DNA of 32,437 nt from Candidatus Gastranaerophilales bacterium (GCA_944323165.1 CALURK010000018.1:1-32437), one strand, 5' to 3'. Counted from the stretch's first letter, positions 23,357 through 32,338 are shown. Program-made: numbers and translations. The notes: generated by a model not told the origin, from the letters alone.

Positions 23357-24674
23357 CTTCATCCTTTGAACTTAATATTTTATAAATCAAATTATTAACA
23401 GGAGGTTTCGTATCATTTATAGAAAACGCATCATCACAAAATCTTTGAGCCGATTTTGTTGACTCCTCATCATTAGAATAAATAGTATAAAGAATTTCAC
23501 CTTTATTTACGTATTCACCACTTTTTTTATTTAAATATATCCCTACACTCAAATCAATCGGTTTGATACTGTTATCTCTTGCAGCCCCCAGCTCTTTTAG
23601 CGCTAAAGAAATATTATGAGCATTAATATTTTGTACATACCCGTTCTTCTTAGATTCACACTCTACCTTATAGCAAGGGAGAGAAAACTTATCATAATTA
23701 TCTATAACTTCTGCAGCACCGCCTTGCGCTATTATTAGTTCTCTGAATTTTTCCAGAGCTTTTCCTGAATTTACAAGACTCTTCAAATACAACTCAGCTT
23801 CCTTGCCATTATCAAACAGGTCGGCTTGCAATAAAACAGTAACAGCGATAGCATAAGTTAAATCCGCTAAATCGCCTTTATTAATTTCACCTTTTAAAAA
23901 TCGTATAGCTTCAATCACTTCCAAAGAATTTCCAACAGCTCTTCCTAAAGGTTCTTCCATAGAAGAAACTATAGCCGTAATTGATTTATGCAAAAACTTT
24001 CCGACATTAACCATAAGTTTAGATAAAGCCACTGCATCTTCAGGGGTGTCCTTATAAGCCCCCGAGCCATATTTCACATCTATAATTATATTAGAAGCTC
24101 CTGAGGCTATTTTTTTCGAAATTATAGACGATGCTAACAAGCTGTCCGAATCTACTGCCGATATGGAATTTCTCAAAATGTACATTTTTTTATCTGCAGG
24201 AGCTAAGTCATCTGCTTGAGAAGAAATTACTGCATTAATATTTTTTACCTGATTTACTATCGCTTGCGTTGATAAATTAGTATTAAAATTCGGTATAGAT
24301 TCCAATTTATCAACAGTTCCAGCGGAATTACCAAGACTTCTGTCTGCAATCTTAGCAACCGGAATACCTGCCGCAGCAAGCAAAGGAATGAGAGTTATTG
24401 TAACCTTATCCCCGACACCACCTGTAGAATGTTTGTCTATAACTTTTGAAGACAGTTCCTCAAAATTTATCGTTTTACCTGAGCGACCCAGAGCCTCTGT
24501 CAAAAAGGCTGTTTCTTCAACACTCATTCCCCTAAAACATACAGCTGTTAACCAAGCTGCGACCTGTGCCTCTGAAACACTTCCGCTCATATAAGATGAT
24601 ACTATATAATTTATCTCATCCTTTGTTAATGAACGACCTTGCTTCTTTTTTTCTATCAGGTCAATAATATTCAT
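23343..24674 (-). CDS. pdp: Pyrimidine-nucleoside phosphorylase
   Basis: It splits thymidine, deoxyuridine or uridine with phosphate to give base and (deoxy)ribose-1-phosphate. The 443-residue protein has KHSTGGVGDK (81-90) with the catalytic His, YILRNSISAVDS, SSIISKKIASG, and the C-terminal domain with QAVDI-like segments and KSGEYVNKGE. The normally conserved GHTGGT reads GNSAGT (115-120), keeping only the last Thr and two glycines. It starts 2 bases after the skp stop and overlaps the FlhA-like gene. The name deoA could also apply. Confidence 0.9.
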   Translation of the reverse strand: MNIIDLIEKKKQGRSLTKDEINYIVSSYMSGSVSEAQVAAWLTAVCFRGMSVEETAFLTEALGRSGKTINFEELSSKVIDKHSTGGVGDKVTITLIPLLAAAGIPVAKIADRSLGNSAGTVDKLESIPNFNTNLSTQAIVNQVKNINAVISSQADDLAPADKKMYILRNSISAVDSDSLLASSIISKKIASGASNIIIDVKYGSGAYKDTPEDAVALSKLMVNVGKFLHKSITAIVSSMEEPLGRAVGNSLEVIEAIRFLKGEINKGDLADLTYAIAVTVLLQADLFDNGKEAELYLKSLVNSGKALEKFRELIIAQGGAAEVIDNYDKFSLPCYKVECESKKNGYVQNINAHNISLALKELGAARDNSIKPIDLSVGIYLNKKSGEYVNKGEILYTIYSNDEESTKSAQRFCDDAFSINDTKPPVNNLIYKILSSKDEDDDV

Positions 24675-24676
24675 TA

Positions 24677-25123
24677 TTATTTAGTACCTTTCAACTTTGC
24701 AATTACACTATCAGTAATATCAACTCCACCTACAAATACACCACGAACATCCATTACTGCATCTAATTTTTGTTCTACCATAACGGCTTTTGCAGCGTCT
24801 TTAATCTTTGTAAAAACTTCTTGTTCTCTCTTTGTTTTTAAAGATACATAAGCAGATTCTTTTGCCTTAAATTCTTGTGCAACCTTCTCTTCAAAAGTTT
24901 GTTTTTTCAAAGGAGTATCCAAAGATTTATATTCTTTTTCCTTGTCTACTAAAAACTGCTGCATTTCCAAACCCTTAGCATCAACTTCTTTTGTAACTTG
25001 CTTTGCATAATCATAATTATCAATTACTTTTACATAATCTATATATCCAATACCACCAGCATTTGCAATTCCTGTAAAAGCTGTCATCAAAAATACGATA
25101 AGACCTAATTTAAACTTCTTCAT
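24677..25123 (-). CDS. skp: Periplasmic OmpH/Skp-family chaperone
   Basis: Skp holds unfolded outer-membrane proteins on their way to the Bam complex. This 148-residue protein has a signal peptide (1-22, ITGIANA-type end), the family start GGIGYIDYVKVIDNYDYAK, a long charged coiled coil (about 45-105) and the end LDAVMDVRGVFVGGVDITDSVI. It follows bamA by 36 bases, the typical partner. AGGAGG 4 bases before the ATG is a near-perfect Shine-Dalgarno. Confidence 0.92.
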   Translation of the reverse strand: MKKFKLGLIVFLMTAFTGIANAGGIGYIDYVKVIDNYDYAKQVTKEVDAKGLEMQQFLVDKEKEYKSLDTPLKKQTFEEKVAQEFKAKESAYVSLKTKREQEVFTKIKDAAKAVMVEQKLDAVMDVRGVFVGGVDITDSVIAKLKGTK

Positions 25124-25159
25124 AAAACCTCCTATATTTTAAAATACATTATACACTAT

Positions 25160-27067
25160 TTAGTACATCATGTCACCTACACCAAATGTAAAGTATCCGT
25201 TAGGCGAGCCGTTTGGTCCTGGATTTGTAAGCGGGAAACCATAATCAACAGACAAAGGTCCGATTCCCGGCATATTTATCTTTAAACCGATACCTGCAGT
25301 AATTGCCTGAATTGGTCTGTCATACAAAACACTTGATATAGTAGGATCAAATACCCTACCTGCATCAACCCAGAATGTCAATCTCAAATTCTGCAAGAAG
25401 TTAACTTTCAATCTGTCTACAAATGGTATTGGTGTTGCAAGTTCTGCAGAACCCATAATAAATGCTGTACCAGTACCTACACCATTAACTTTATATCCTC
25501 TAATAGTATAAGGACCACCTAAACGATATGCCATAATTTCAGGCATTTCATCACCGTGAACTCTTATACCGCCTCTACCGGTAAAGGTTAATGATGATTT
25601 TTTAGCTATAGGTATGAATTTCTTTGCCATACCTGTTAAACGACCGTTTGTTTTACCAAAGCCATCCAGACCGAAAGCTTCTTCATATCTAACAGAAGCC
25701 AAAGCACCATGACGAGGATTTATAGAAGAATCTCTAGAATCATACGCTAAGCCTGGAGCTAAACGTAAGAAGAAACCTCCATCAAGTTGTTTGGCCCTTT
25801 CTGCAATATCTAAATTGTGCTGTTTGTATAAATTTGTAATATTTACAACATCACCTTCACTTAAGTGAATATATTCAACACCTGCTGTAAAAGTAGAAGA
25901 CAAATTTCTGTTATTCTTCATTCTATGAGCGACAGTACCCTCTAAGCCTATTCTTCTTTCTATTGCAAGAGGAATTTGATAACTGCCCAAATCTCTAAAG
26001 TATAATTTACTCATCAAAGAATTATCAGCATTTAAGAAATGCGGTTCAAAGAAGCTTAATTCAGCCTGATAATTCATGTGACTCTTAATTGAAGAATCGC
26101 TCATCAAAATACCTGAACCAACCAAGCCTGTTAATGAAACTCTTTGGTTCATCCCTCTAAAGTTATTATCAGAAATACCCACAGAACCGAAAGCACCAGT
26201 TGCCGAATCCAAACCGCCACCTATAGAAATAGATGCCGTTCTCTGTTCCTTCAGATCTATTGTAATATCAAACTTATCGGGATCATCCGGAGAAACTTCA
26301 ATTGTTCTGTTTACATCCTTAAATGCTTGTGTTGAATATAACCTTACCAGATCCTGTCTTAGTTGATTTTCATTGTAAACAGTCCCAGGCTCAGTCATAA
26401 TGTTTCTTTCAATTACGTACTCTTTAGTTTTCTCATTACCGGCAATCATAATTTTATTAATCTTACCTTCAGTAATGCTTAAATTAAGAGTTCCATCAGG
26501 ATCATCATAGATTGAATCTATTTTGGAAAGAATGTAACCTTTTGAATAATAGCATTCATTAATTTTTTCCATTGCCTGGTTGATAGCTGTGATATTTTGA
26601 GGCTTACCTTTAAGCGGGAGTAAATATTGCATAATCTCATCAGATGAAACTACAGTATTCCCTTCAATTGTAAAATCTGTTACCGGGATATTTTCTTCTA
26701 CAATTATTTTTAGAGAAATTGTTCCGTTAGAATTTTTAACAGGTATGGCTTTCATTCTTTCAGTGAAATACCCCATCCTGTATATGGCTTTCAAATCTTG
26801 CTGCATAACGTCTTTATCATATAAATCACCCTTCTTAAGGGACATTTTAGACATTATATACTCAGGTTTAATAATGTTTGCACCTAATATTTCTATATCA
26901 TTGATGTATGAAATATTGGCTGCATCAACAGATGCCGTTTCTGTATAATCGGCATCTTCAAGCATTTCATCTACCTCATCAGCATAACCTTTTCCAGTAA
27001 CAGCCAGTGTTCCAAGAATTAATGCAAAAACTATTAAATTTTTATATAAACCTGATAGATTAGCCAA
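25160..27067 (-). CDS. bamA: Outer-membrane assembly protein BamA (Omp85), about 3 POTRA domains
   Basis: BamA inserts beta-barrel proteins into the outer membrane and would be needed for the autotransporter in this window. The 635-residue protein has a signal peptide (1-29, VTGKGYA), three POTRA-like units (about 52-120, 122-200, 205-275), and a barrel from about 285 to the end, with RGMNQRVSL, SSINPRHGA and the conserved YTIRGYKVNG loop. Proteobacterial BamA has five POTRAs and cyanobacterial Omp85 three, so the length fits a cyanobacterium-related host. The start codon is TTG at 27067 with GGAG 7-8 bases upstream. It heads the operon through skp, pdp, the FlhA-like gene, lpxI and lpxB. Confidence 0.93.
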   Translation of the reverse strand: MANLSGLYKNLIVFALILGTLAVTGKGYADEVDEMLEDADYTETASVDAANISYINDIEILGANIIKPEYIMSKMSLKKGDLYDKDVMQQDLKAIYRMGYFTERMKAIPVKNSNGTISLKIIVEENIPVTDFTIEGNTVVSSDEIMQYLLPLKGKPQNITAINQAMEKINECYYSKGYILSKIDSIYDDPDGTLNLSITEGKINKIMIAGNEKTKEYVIERNIMTEPGTVYNENQLRQDLVRLYSTQAFKDVNRTIEVSPDDPDKFDITIDLKEQRTASISIGGGLDSATGAFGSVGISDNNFRGMNQRVSLTGLVGSGILMSDSSIKSHMNYQAELSFFEPHFLNADNSLMSKLYFRDLGSYQIPLAIERRIGLEGTVAHRMKNNRNLSSTFTAGVEYIHLSEGDVVNITNLYKQHNLDIAERAKQLDGGFFLRLAPGLAYDSRDSSINPRHGALASVRYEEAFGLDGFGKTNGRLTGMAKKFIPIAKKSSLTFTGRGGIRVHGDEMPEIMAYRLGGPYTIRGYKVNGVGTGTAFIMGSAELATPIPFVDRLKVNFLQNLRLTFWVDAGRVFDPTISSVLYDRPIQAITAGIGLKINMPGIGPLSVDYGFPLTNPGPNGSPNGYFTFGVGDMMY

Positions 27068-27164
27068 CTATCCACTCCACAGCGTCTCTTAAATATTTTA
27101 TCACAAATATTTAAATAAAAAAAATATAAAAATTATTATTTACAAAACGAAAAATTCCTTCTTA

Positions 27165-27193
27165 TTGACAGTCAAAATTTTTATTGATACTAT
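27165..27193 (+). promoter_or_regulatory. Promoter of udp
   Basis: Perfect TTGACA (27165-27170), 17 bases, TACTAT (27188-27193). The start is near 27200 and a strong Shine-Dalgarno (GGAGGAG) follows before the ATG at 27223. The region 27068-27222 between bamA and udp also holds a possible TAAAAT -10 box for bamA on the minus strand (27100-27095). Confidence 0.78.
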
Positions 27194-27222
27194 TAAACTT
27201 TCTTTTATGGAGGAGATAAAAA

Positions 27223-27978
27223 ATGAAATATTCTACTGATGGTCTACAATATCATATTGGTCTTAAAGAAGGTGATATAGGTGAATATGTTATATTACCT
27301 GGAGACCCTAAAAGGTGTAAAAAAATTGCCGAATATTTTGATGATGCAAAACTTGTTGCAGACAGAAGAGAATTTACAACATATACGGGCTTTCTAAACG
27401 GAGTAAAAGTAAGCGTAACATCTACCGGAATAGGCGGCCCCTCTGCTGCTATAGCGTTAGAAGAGCTCGTTAAAGTAGGCGGGAAATATTTCATAAGAGT
27501 TGGGACATGCGGTGGCATGGATACCGATGTTAAAAGCGGTGATCTAGTAATTGCAACTGGAGCTATCAGAATGGAAGGTACTTCTAAGGAATACGCCCCT
27601 ATAGAGTTTCCGGCAGTTGCAAATTATGATATCGTAACTTCGCTTATTAACGCTGCAAAAAAGCTTAATCTTCCATATCACGTAGGAATTGTTGAGTGCA
27701 AAGACTCTTTCTACGGACAACACAGTCCTGAAATCATGCCGGTTAGCTATGAATTGACAAACAAATGGAATGCTTGGCTAAAACTTGGAACTTTAGCGTC
27801 CGAGATGGAATCTGCTGCATTATTTACGGTTGCAAGTTACCTAAGAGTCAAAGTAGGTTCAATTTTCTTAGTAGTTGCAAATCAGGAAAGAGAAAAACTT
27901 GGTTTAGAAAATCCTGTAGTTCATGATACAGATAGTGCAATAAAAACTGCAGTAGAAGCTATTAAATCTATGATTTAA
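27223..27978 (+). CDS. udp: Uridine phosphorylase
   Basis: It phosphorolyses uridine to uracil and ribose-1-phosphate. The 251-residue protein has [76 protein letters not shown] and the substrate-binding [14 protein letters not shown], all typical of bacterial udp of the NP-1 fold. It stands 155 bases from bamA, whose operon encodes a second nucleoside phosphorylase (pdp). GGAGGAG six bases before the ATG is an excellent ribosome binding site. No neighbouring transporter is seen. Confidence 0.92.
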   Translation: MKYSTDGLQYHIGLKEGDIGEYVILPGDPKRCKKIAEYFDDAKLVADRREFTTYTGFLNGVKVSVTSTGIGGPSAAIALEELVKVGGKYFIRVGTCGGMDTDVKSGDLVIATGAIRMEGTSKEYAPIEFPAVANYDIVTSLINAAKKLNLPYHVGIVECKDSFYGQHSPEIMPVSYELTNKWNAWLKLGTLASEMESAALFTVASYLRVKVGSIFLVVANQEREKLGLENPVVHDTDSAIKTAVEAIKSMI

Positions 27979-27987
27979 TTTTTGATG

Positions 27988-27993
27988 TAAAAT
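27988..27993 (+). promoter_or_regulatory. -10 box of nadD (leaderless)
   Basis: TAAAAT ends six bases before the ATG at 28000. No clear -35 box is found. It lies 9 bases after the udp stop, so nadD may also be reached from the udp promoter. Confidence 0.4.
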
Positions 27994-27999
27994 GTTTCT

Positions 28000-28545
28000 A
28001 TGAAAATATGTATTTTTCCTGGAACTTTTAACCCGATTCACGAAGCGCACCTTAAGGTGGCTGAGTTTGCGTTGACACATTATGGTTTTGACAAGGTTAT
28101 TTTTATACCTTCTTATATTCCGCCGCACAAAGAGCTGAACAAAAATTTGGCTAAGCACCGCTTCAACATGGTAAAACTGGCAACAAAAAACAATCCAAGA
28201 TTTGAAGTTTCGGATATCGAGTTTAATAGCGAAGGAAAATCTTATTCACTAATAACCGTAAAAGAAATTATTAAACAATACAACATAAAAGATAAGCTTA
28301 ATTTCATTATTGGAACAGACGCTTTTGATAAGATCGACACTTGGTATAAGGCGGATGAATTGAGAAAGCTGGTACATTTTATAGTTTTTCCAAGGGGAAT
28401 AAATGTTTCTGCTAAGGCTCTTTGGGATTATGAAATTGCACCGTTAGAATTTATGGACATATCATCTACCCAAATACGTAAAACTCATAATGATACAATA
28501 GAGGAAGTAAAGGATTATATAGAGAAAAATGACTTGTACGCTTGA
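28000..28545 (+). CDS. nadD: Nicotinate-nucleotide adenylyltransferase
   Basis: NadD makes deamido-NAD from nicotinate mononucleotide and ATP. The 181-residue protein shows the nucleotidyltransferase start GTFNPIHEAHL with the HxGH-type pair (here HEAH), FIPSYIPPHK, the conserved IIGTDAFDKIDTW and the terminal ISSTQIR. It is short for the family (about 190-215 residues) but complete. It overlaps yqeK by 17 bases, the usual arrangement nadD-yqeK. No rsfS follows. Confidence 0.92.
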   Translation: MKICIFPGTFNPIHEAHLKVAEFALTHYGFDKVIFIPSYIPPHKELNKNLAKHRFNMVKLATKNNPRFEVSDIEFNSEGKSYSLITVKEIIKQYNIKDKLNFIIGTDAFDKIDTWYKADELRKLVHFIVFPRGINVSAKALWDYEIAPLEFMDISSTQIRKTHNDTIEEVKDYIEKNDLYA

Positions 28546-29092
28546 ATACATAAATAACTGGTTAAAAGCAAACTTAACCCAAGAGCGCTATGCACACTCC
28601 TTAGGAACAGCAGAGTGTGCAAGAGAACTTGCTGAAAGATTTGGATTAGACAAAGAAAAAGCATATTTTACAGGATTAATCCACGATTGTGCAAAATGCC
28701 TTCCAAAAGATGAAACCCAAAATATAATTAAAAATAATCTCAAACTTGAAGAAGGAGAACTTTGTAGTCCTAAAACTCATCATGCGCCGGTTGGAGCTTT
28801 TATTGCAAAAAAAGAATTTGGCGTAAATGATGAAGAAATTTTATCTGCTATCAGATGGCATACAATTGGAAAAGTTAATATGACAACGTTTGAGAAAATT
28901 ATTTTTCTTGCGGATAAAATTGAAACAAGAACAAGACCTTCTGAAATATATTTACCAATAAGAGAGGCCTTAAATACGAGCTTAGATTCGGCACTGCTTT
29001 TATGCTACAAGAATACCATAAAAAGTCTTGTTGATAGAGAATTGAGAATTTGTACAGCAACTATTGATATCTATAACAGTTTGCTCAAATAA
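28529..29092 (+). CDS. yqeK: HD-domain hydrolase YqeK (symmetrical Ap4A hydrolase type)
   Basis: YqeK proteins are HD-domain phosphatases; studied members split diadenosine tetraphosphate symmetrically. The 187-residue protein has RYAHSLGTAECA, the HD motif GLIHDCAK, KTHHAPVG, ILSAIRWHTIGK and IIFLADKIETRTR, giving all metal ligands. Its start lies 17 bases inside nadD, so translation is coupled. A promoter for the next gene begins inside the 3' end of this one. Confidence 0.9.
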   Translation: MTCTLEYINNWLKANLTQERYAHSLGTAECARELAERFGLDKEKAYFTGLIHDCAKCLPKDETQNIIKNNLKLEEGELCSPKTHHAPVGAFIAKKEFGVNDEEILSAIRWHTIGKVNMTTFEKIIFLADKIETRTRPSEIYLPIREALNTSLDSALLLCYKNTIKSLVDRELRICTATIDIYNSLLK

Positions 29093-29109
29093 ATAAATCA
29101 TTGTATAAT
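29081..29109 (+). promoter_or_regulatory. Promoter of the VirB10-like gene (leaderless)
   Basis: TTGCTC (29081-29086), 17 bases, TATAAT (29104-29109), seven bases to the ATG at 29117. The -35 box lies at the end of yqeK. No Shine-Dalgarno is present. Confidence 0.7.
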
Positions 29110-29116
29110 TAATGTT

Positions 29117-30265
29117 ATGAGGACGAGGTTAGCTGGATTATTATTACTAAGCTTATTAGCTGTTAATACTGCATTTGCAGACACACCTTTCCAAGGTCAT
29201 GCAGAATTTGATGACCAATATACGGAATTGGATAAAGAACTGTTTACTGGTAAAAAAGAGACTTTGGAAAAACGTGATATTATCCAAATGACAGTTTCTC
29301 AAGTTTTGGATGGTTCATTTTCTCTGGAAGGGGATGAATTTTTTGCGGAAGTAACCAACGACGTTGTGGGAGATAAGGGAGTTATTATCCCCAAAGGAAC
29401 GGTAGCACACGGAGTTATAACTCAAACAAGCGAAGCGAAAAGACTCGGACGAGATGGATATCTTAGCTTAAGTTTTGACTACCTTGTAACACCTGACGGG
29501 CGTGAAATTCCTATAGAAGGGAGTATGTCTACTAAATTGCATCCGATCAAAGCTGCAACAAAAATAATAGCAACCGATGTAGGATATACTGCTGTCGGAG
29601 GTCTTGCAGGAGGCTTATTTGCAGTTCAAGCATTAGGTCTGGAAGCCGCTATTGCTTCTCAAGGTTATACTGTTGCAGGAGGTGCCGCGCTTGGAGGAAC
29701 AATCGGTTTAGGGATGTCACTCTATAGAAAAGGTAAAAACGTACTTATCGCTCCGGGTGATGAAATTAAAGTTCGTATCTTGTCAGATGTAGAATTACCA
29801 GTATATAGAGAAGAAGCGTTAAAACAAAAAGAACTGCATTATCCTGGGCTTGATATAAGAATTGCTAATATATTATATGAAAAAGATCCTTTTGGGGAAG
29901 TTAACACTATAACTTTGTCACTTTCGATTTCAAACATGTCCAAAAGAGCTATATCCGGAATGGATTTAGCATTAATGAACGACTATAACGCAATTTATAA
30001 TCCTTCAATCTTTGGAGATACAAAACTTTTATTCTCGCAACTTAAACCGGGGGACAGGTACGCAGGAAAAATTTCTTTTGCAGTTAATAACGTCAAACAG
30101 TCCTTCTGGCTTATCGTAAACGATAGAGCAACTAACAAACCAATCGCAAAAATATCCTTAGATAACGCTTATAAAAACGTTTCTAAAGATGTGAAAAAAC
30201 GTAATGAAAAAATGCGCAAAGGCAAAAAGAACTTCTATAAAGAAGAAGGTCCTTTTGATATATAA
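29117..30265 (+). CDS. Exported protein with VirB10/TrbI-like barrel and glycine zipper
   Basis: This 382-residue protein has a signal peptide (1-21, VNTAFA). Residues about 55-155 and 205-225 read like the VirB10/TrbI fold: IPKGTVAHGVITQ, LSLSFDYLVTPDGREIPIEG and VLIAPGDEIKVRILSDV. Between them, at 156-203, a glycine-rich stretch (GYTAVGGLAGGLFAV, GGAALGGTIGLGM) looks like a membrane-inserting glycine zipper. Residues 240-345 form a beta-rich domain, and the C-terminus is very basic (KKRNEKMRKGKK). No other type IV secretion gene is seen nearby, so an envelope role outside conjugation is more likely. The family assignment is by pattern only. Confidence 0.65.
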   Translation: MRTRLAGLLLLSLLAVNTAFADTPFQGHAEFDDQYTELDKELFTGKKETLEKRDIIQMTVSQVLDGSFSLEGDEFFAEVTNDVVGDKGVIIPKGTVAHGVITQTSEAKRLGRDGYLSLSFDYLVTPDGREIPIEGSMSTKLHPIKAATKIIATDVGYTAVGGLAGGLFAVQALGLEAAIASQGYTVAGGAALGGTIGLGMSLYRKGKNVLIAPGDEIKVRILSDVELPVYREEALKQKELHYPGLDIRIANILYEKDPFGEVNTITLSLSISNMSKRAISGMDLALMNDYNAIYNPSIFGDTKLLFSQLKPGDRYAGKISFAVNNVKQSFWLIVNDRATNKPIAKISLDNAYKNVSKDVKKRNEKMRKGKKNFYKEEGPFDI

Positions 30266-30284
30266 AAAGCATTTTTGCTACTTA

Positions 30285-30830
30285 CTAATCGAGATCATAA
30301 TTTAGCATTGAAACAACTTTAACTCCGTTGTTTTCAATCTTTTCTCTGCCTTTTAAAGGATCCAGTTCTATTATGAAAGCTGCAGCAACAACCTCCGCTC
30401 CTACACGTTTAACAAGGTTACAAGCAGCAACAGCAGTTCCGCCGGTTGCGAGTAAATCATCAATTACCAACACTCTATCACCTTGTTTTAATGCATCAGC
30501 ATGCATTTCTATAGTATCCGTTCCATATTCCAAAGAATAAGTTTCTTTTATAGTTTCTGCAGGTAATTTATTAGGTTTCCTTATCGGAATAAATCCAACT
30601 TTCATTTTGTTTGCAACTGCTGCTCCAAAAATAAAACCTCTTGATTCAATACCTGCTATATAATCTATTTTTTCATCTCTAAAGTTTTCATAAAGATATT
30701 CTATACATAAGTCAAAAGCTTTAGCATCTTTTACAATAGTTGTAACATCCAAAAACAGAATTCCTTTTTTAGGAAAATCAGGAACTTCTCTTACATTTTC
30801 TCTCACATATTGTAATTTATCTTTTTCCAT
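30285..30830 (-). CDS. apt: Adenine phosphoribosyltransferase
   Basis: Apt salvages adenine with PRPP to AMP. The 181-residue protein has VPDFPKKGILFLDVTTI, AGIESRGFIFG, RKPNKLPAETIKETYSLEYG, and the PRPP-binding loop VLVIDDLLATGGT. Length and motifs are normal. It follows the glycosyltransferase by 27 bases on the same strand and is probably in its transcript; GAGG lies 10 bases before the ATG. It converges on the VirB10-like gene with 19 bases between. Confidence 0.95.
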   Translation of the reverse strand: MEKDKLQYVRENVREVPDFPKKGILFLDVTTIVKDAKAFDLCIEYLYENFRDEKIDYIAGIESRGFIFGAAVANKMKVGFIPIRKPNKLPAETIKETYSLEYGTDTIEMHADALKQGDRVLVIDDLLATGGTAVAACNLVKRVGAEVVAAAFIIELDPLKGREKIENNGVKVVSMLNYDLD

Positions 30831-30857
30831 CTATTTATACCTCACCTAATTTTTAAA

Positions 30858-32228
30858 TTATGCACTTATAGCATCCAATTCCGACTCAGCTTCTTCCTTC
30901 AAGTTTTTATTTTGCTGTTCTTCTACAATTAAACCGTGAGCTGTTTTACCCCAGTTTAAATCTTTCTTGCAGAATAATATTTTACCACAAATAAAAAGTT
31001 CCATAGGAAACCATATAATCAAAAAATACACAGTGGTTTCAAAAGCCTGCTTTAGAGCACTTAATCTAGAAACATAATCATACCTTCTTAAGCTGTATCT
31101 TATGGCAAAAATAAACCCAAGCCCAACAACTGAAGATACAACAAGAGATGACCACAAAACATTATGTAAACTATATGGATCAGTCTTATCAGTCAAAAGC
31201 TTAACTACCCTAAAAAACACTTCCATCATAAACCACAATGGCATTATAAACTGGGTTATATAAATAGCCATATCAAGTCTGGCTCTTAAAGACATTTTCT
31301 TAGACTTCATTGCTTCAAAGAAGTACTCTAAATACCTTCTTATAGTACCCTCCAGCCATCTTCTTCTTTGTCTGAATAACGGTTTTATATAAACAATCCC
31401 CTCTTCATAAACGATAGCCTCAGGACAAAATCTAATATCCCAGCCTTTAATATGAAGTCTTGTAGACATATCCAAATCATCAGTTATTGTGTAGTTATTC
31501 CATCCGTTAATATCCTCAAGAGCTTCTCTTTTAATAAGTTCCCCATTTCCCCTAAGTTCAACCGCACCTTTAACAGCATCGCGACCGACCTGAAGATACG
31601 TATCTAAAGAATACTCATTATTTTGGCATCTGGTTAAGAAATTAACATCCTTATTTCTGATAATTTTTCTCGCTTGAACTGCCCCCACGTCAGCAGGTTC
31701 AAGATTTGGAACTAATTTGTTTAAAAAATCAGGTTCCACAGTCGCATCAGCATCAAAAACTAAAATAGCATCCCCTTTAGCTATTTTAAAAGCATCATTT
31801 AAAACTGCAGATTTTCCGGGGAATGCATTTCTTTCACGTATTAAAGCACGCACATTTTCATGTTTCTCTTCTAATGACTTTATTATAGATGCTGTATTAT
31901 CAGTACTCCTGTCATCGATGACAATAACTTCAAAAGACGGATAATCCATCTTCAGAATATTTTCCACTGTATATGCAATCACAGACTCCTCATTGTGAGC
32001 CGGAATCATGACGGTAACAAACGGCTTGTAATTTTCGTTTACAACAGGCGGATGTTTTTTCAATTTTCGTTTTTGGTACTTTGTTGCAGCTATAGAATAC
32101 AAGCCATAAGTTACCATACACACACACAATATAACGAAACCTACAATCGTATTTACATAGTTTTGAAACACATACAAAAATACGCCTAAACACGATAATA
32201 TTAGAAATAGAAGTACTCTTTCTCTCAT
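30858..32228 (-). CDS. Membrane family 2 glycosyltransferase (PgaC/IcaA-like)
   Basis: This 456-residue enzyme has two N-terminal membrane helices (about 5-45), a GT-A domain (about 70-300) and three C-terminal helices (about 320-430). The processive-synthase motifs are VMIPAHNEE, IVIDDRSTDNT, VFDADATVEPD, TDDLDMS and QRRRWLEG (Q/RxxRW), which point to synthesis of a polysaccharide such as poly-N-acetylglucosamine. No deacetylase or export gene accompanies it; apt follows. GGGGAG lies 3 bases before the ATG. The sugar is unknown; galE is a possible supplier. Confidence 0.88.
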   Translation of the reverse strand: MRERVLLFLILSCLGVFLYVFQNYVNTIVGFVILCVCMVTYGLYSIAATKYQKRKLKKHPPVVNENYKPFVTVMIPAHNEESVIAYTVENILKMDYPSFEVIVIDDRSTDNTASIIKSLEEKHENVRALIRERNAFPGKSAVLNDAFKIAKGDAILVFDADATVEPDFLNKLVPNLEPADVGAVQARKIIRNKDVNFLTRCQNNEYSLDTYLQVGRDAVKGAVELRGNGELIKREALEDINGWNNYTITDDLDMSTRLHIKGWDIRFCPEAIVYEEGIVYIKPLFRQRRRWLEGTIRRYLEYFFEAMKSKKMSLRARLDMAIYITQFIMPLWFMMEVFFRVVKLLTDKTDPYSLHNVLWSSLVVSSVVGLGFIFAIRYSLRRYDYVSRLSALKQAFETTVYFLIIWFPMELFICGKILFCKKDLNWGKTAHGLIVEEQQNKNLKEEAESELDAISA

Positions 32229-32250
32229 AATCTCCCCAGCAATAATTTAA

Positions 32251-32256
32251 ATTATA
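32251..32256 (-). promoter_or_regulatory. -10 box for the glycosyltransferase-apt unit
   Basis: A perfect TATAAT on the minus strand, preceded by TTGAAA at 19 bases or GAAACA at 17. The start would be near 32244 with a short leader containing the GGGGAG ribosome site. Confidence 0.5.
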
Positions 32257-32338
32257 TCAAAAACATTAACCTTTGTTTCAAAAAAAACAAAAAATTATAT
32301 TCAATTTTACATTTCTTAACAAAACGCACTAAAAAAAG

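Noticed and set aside
30266..30284. Terminator between the VirB10-like gene and apt
   Set aside because: AGCA-TTTT-TGCT gives only a 4-bp stem and no T run follows.
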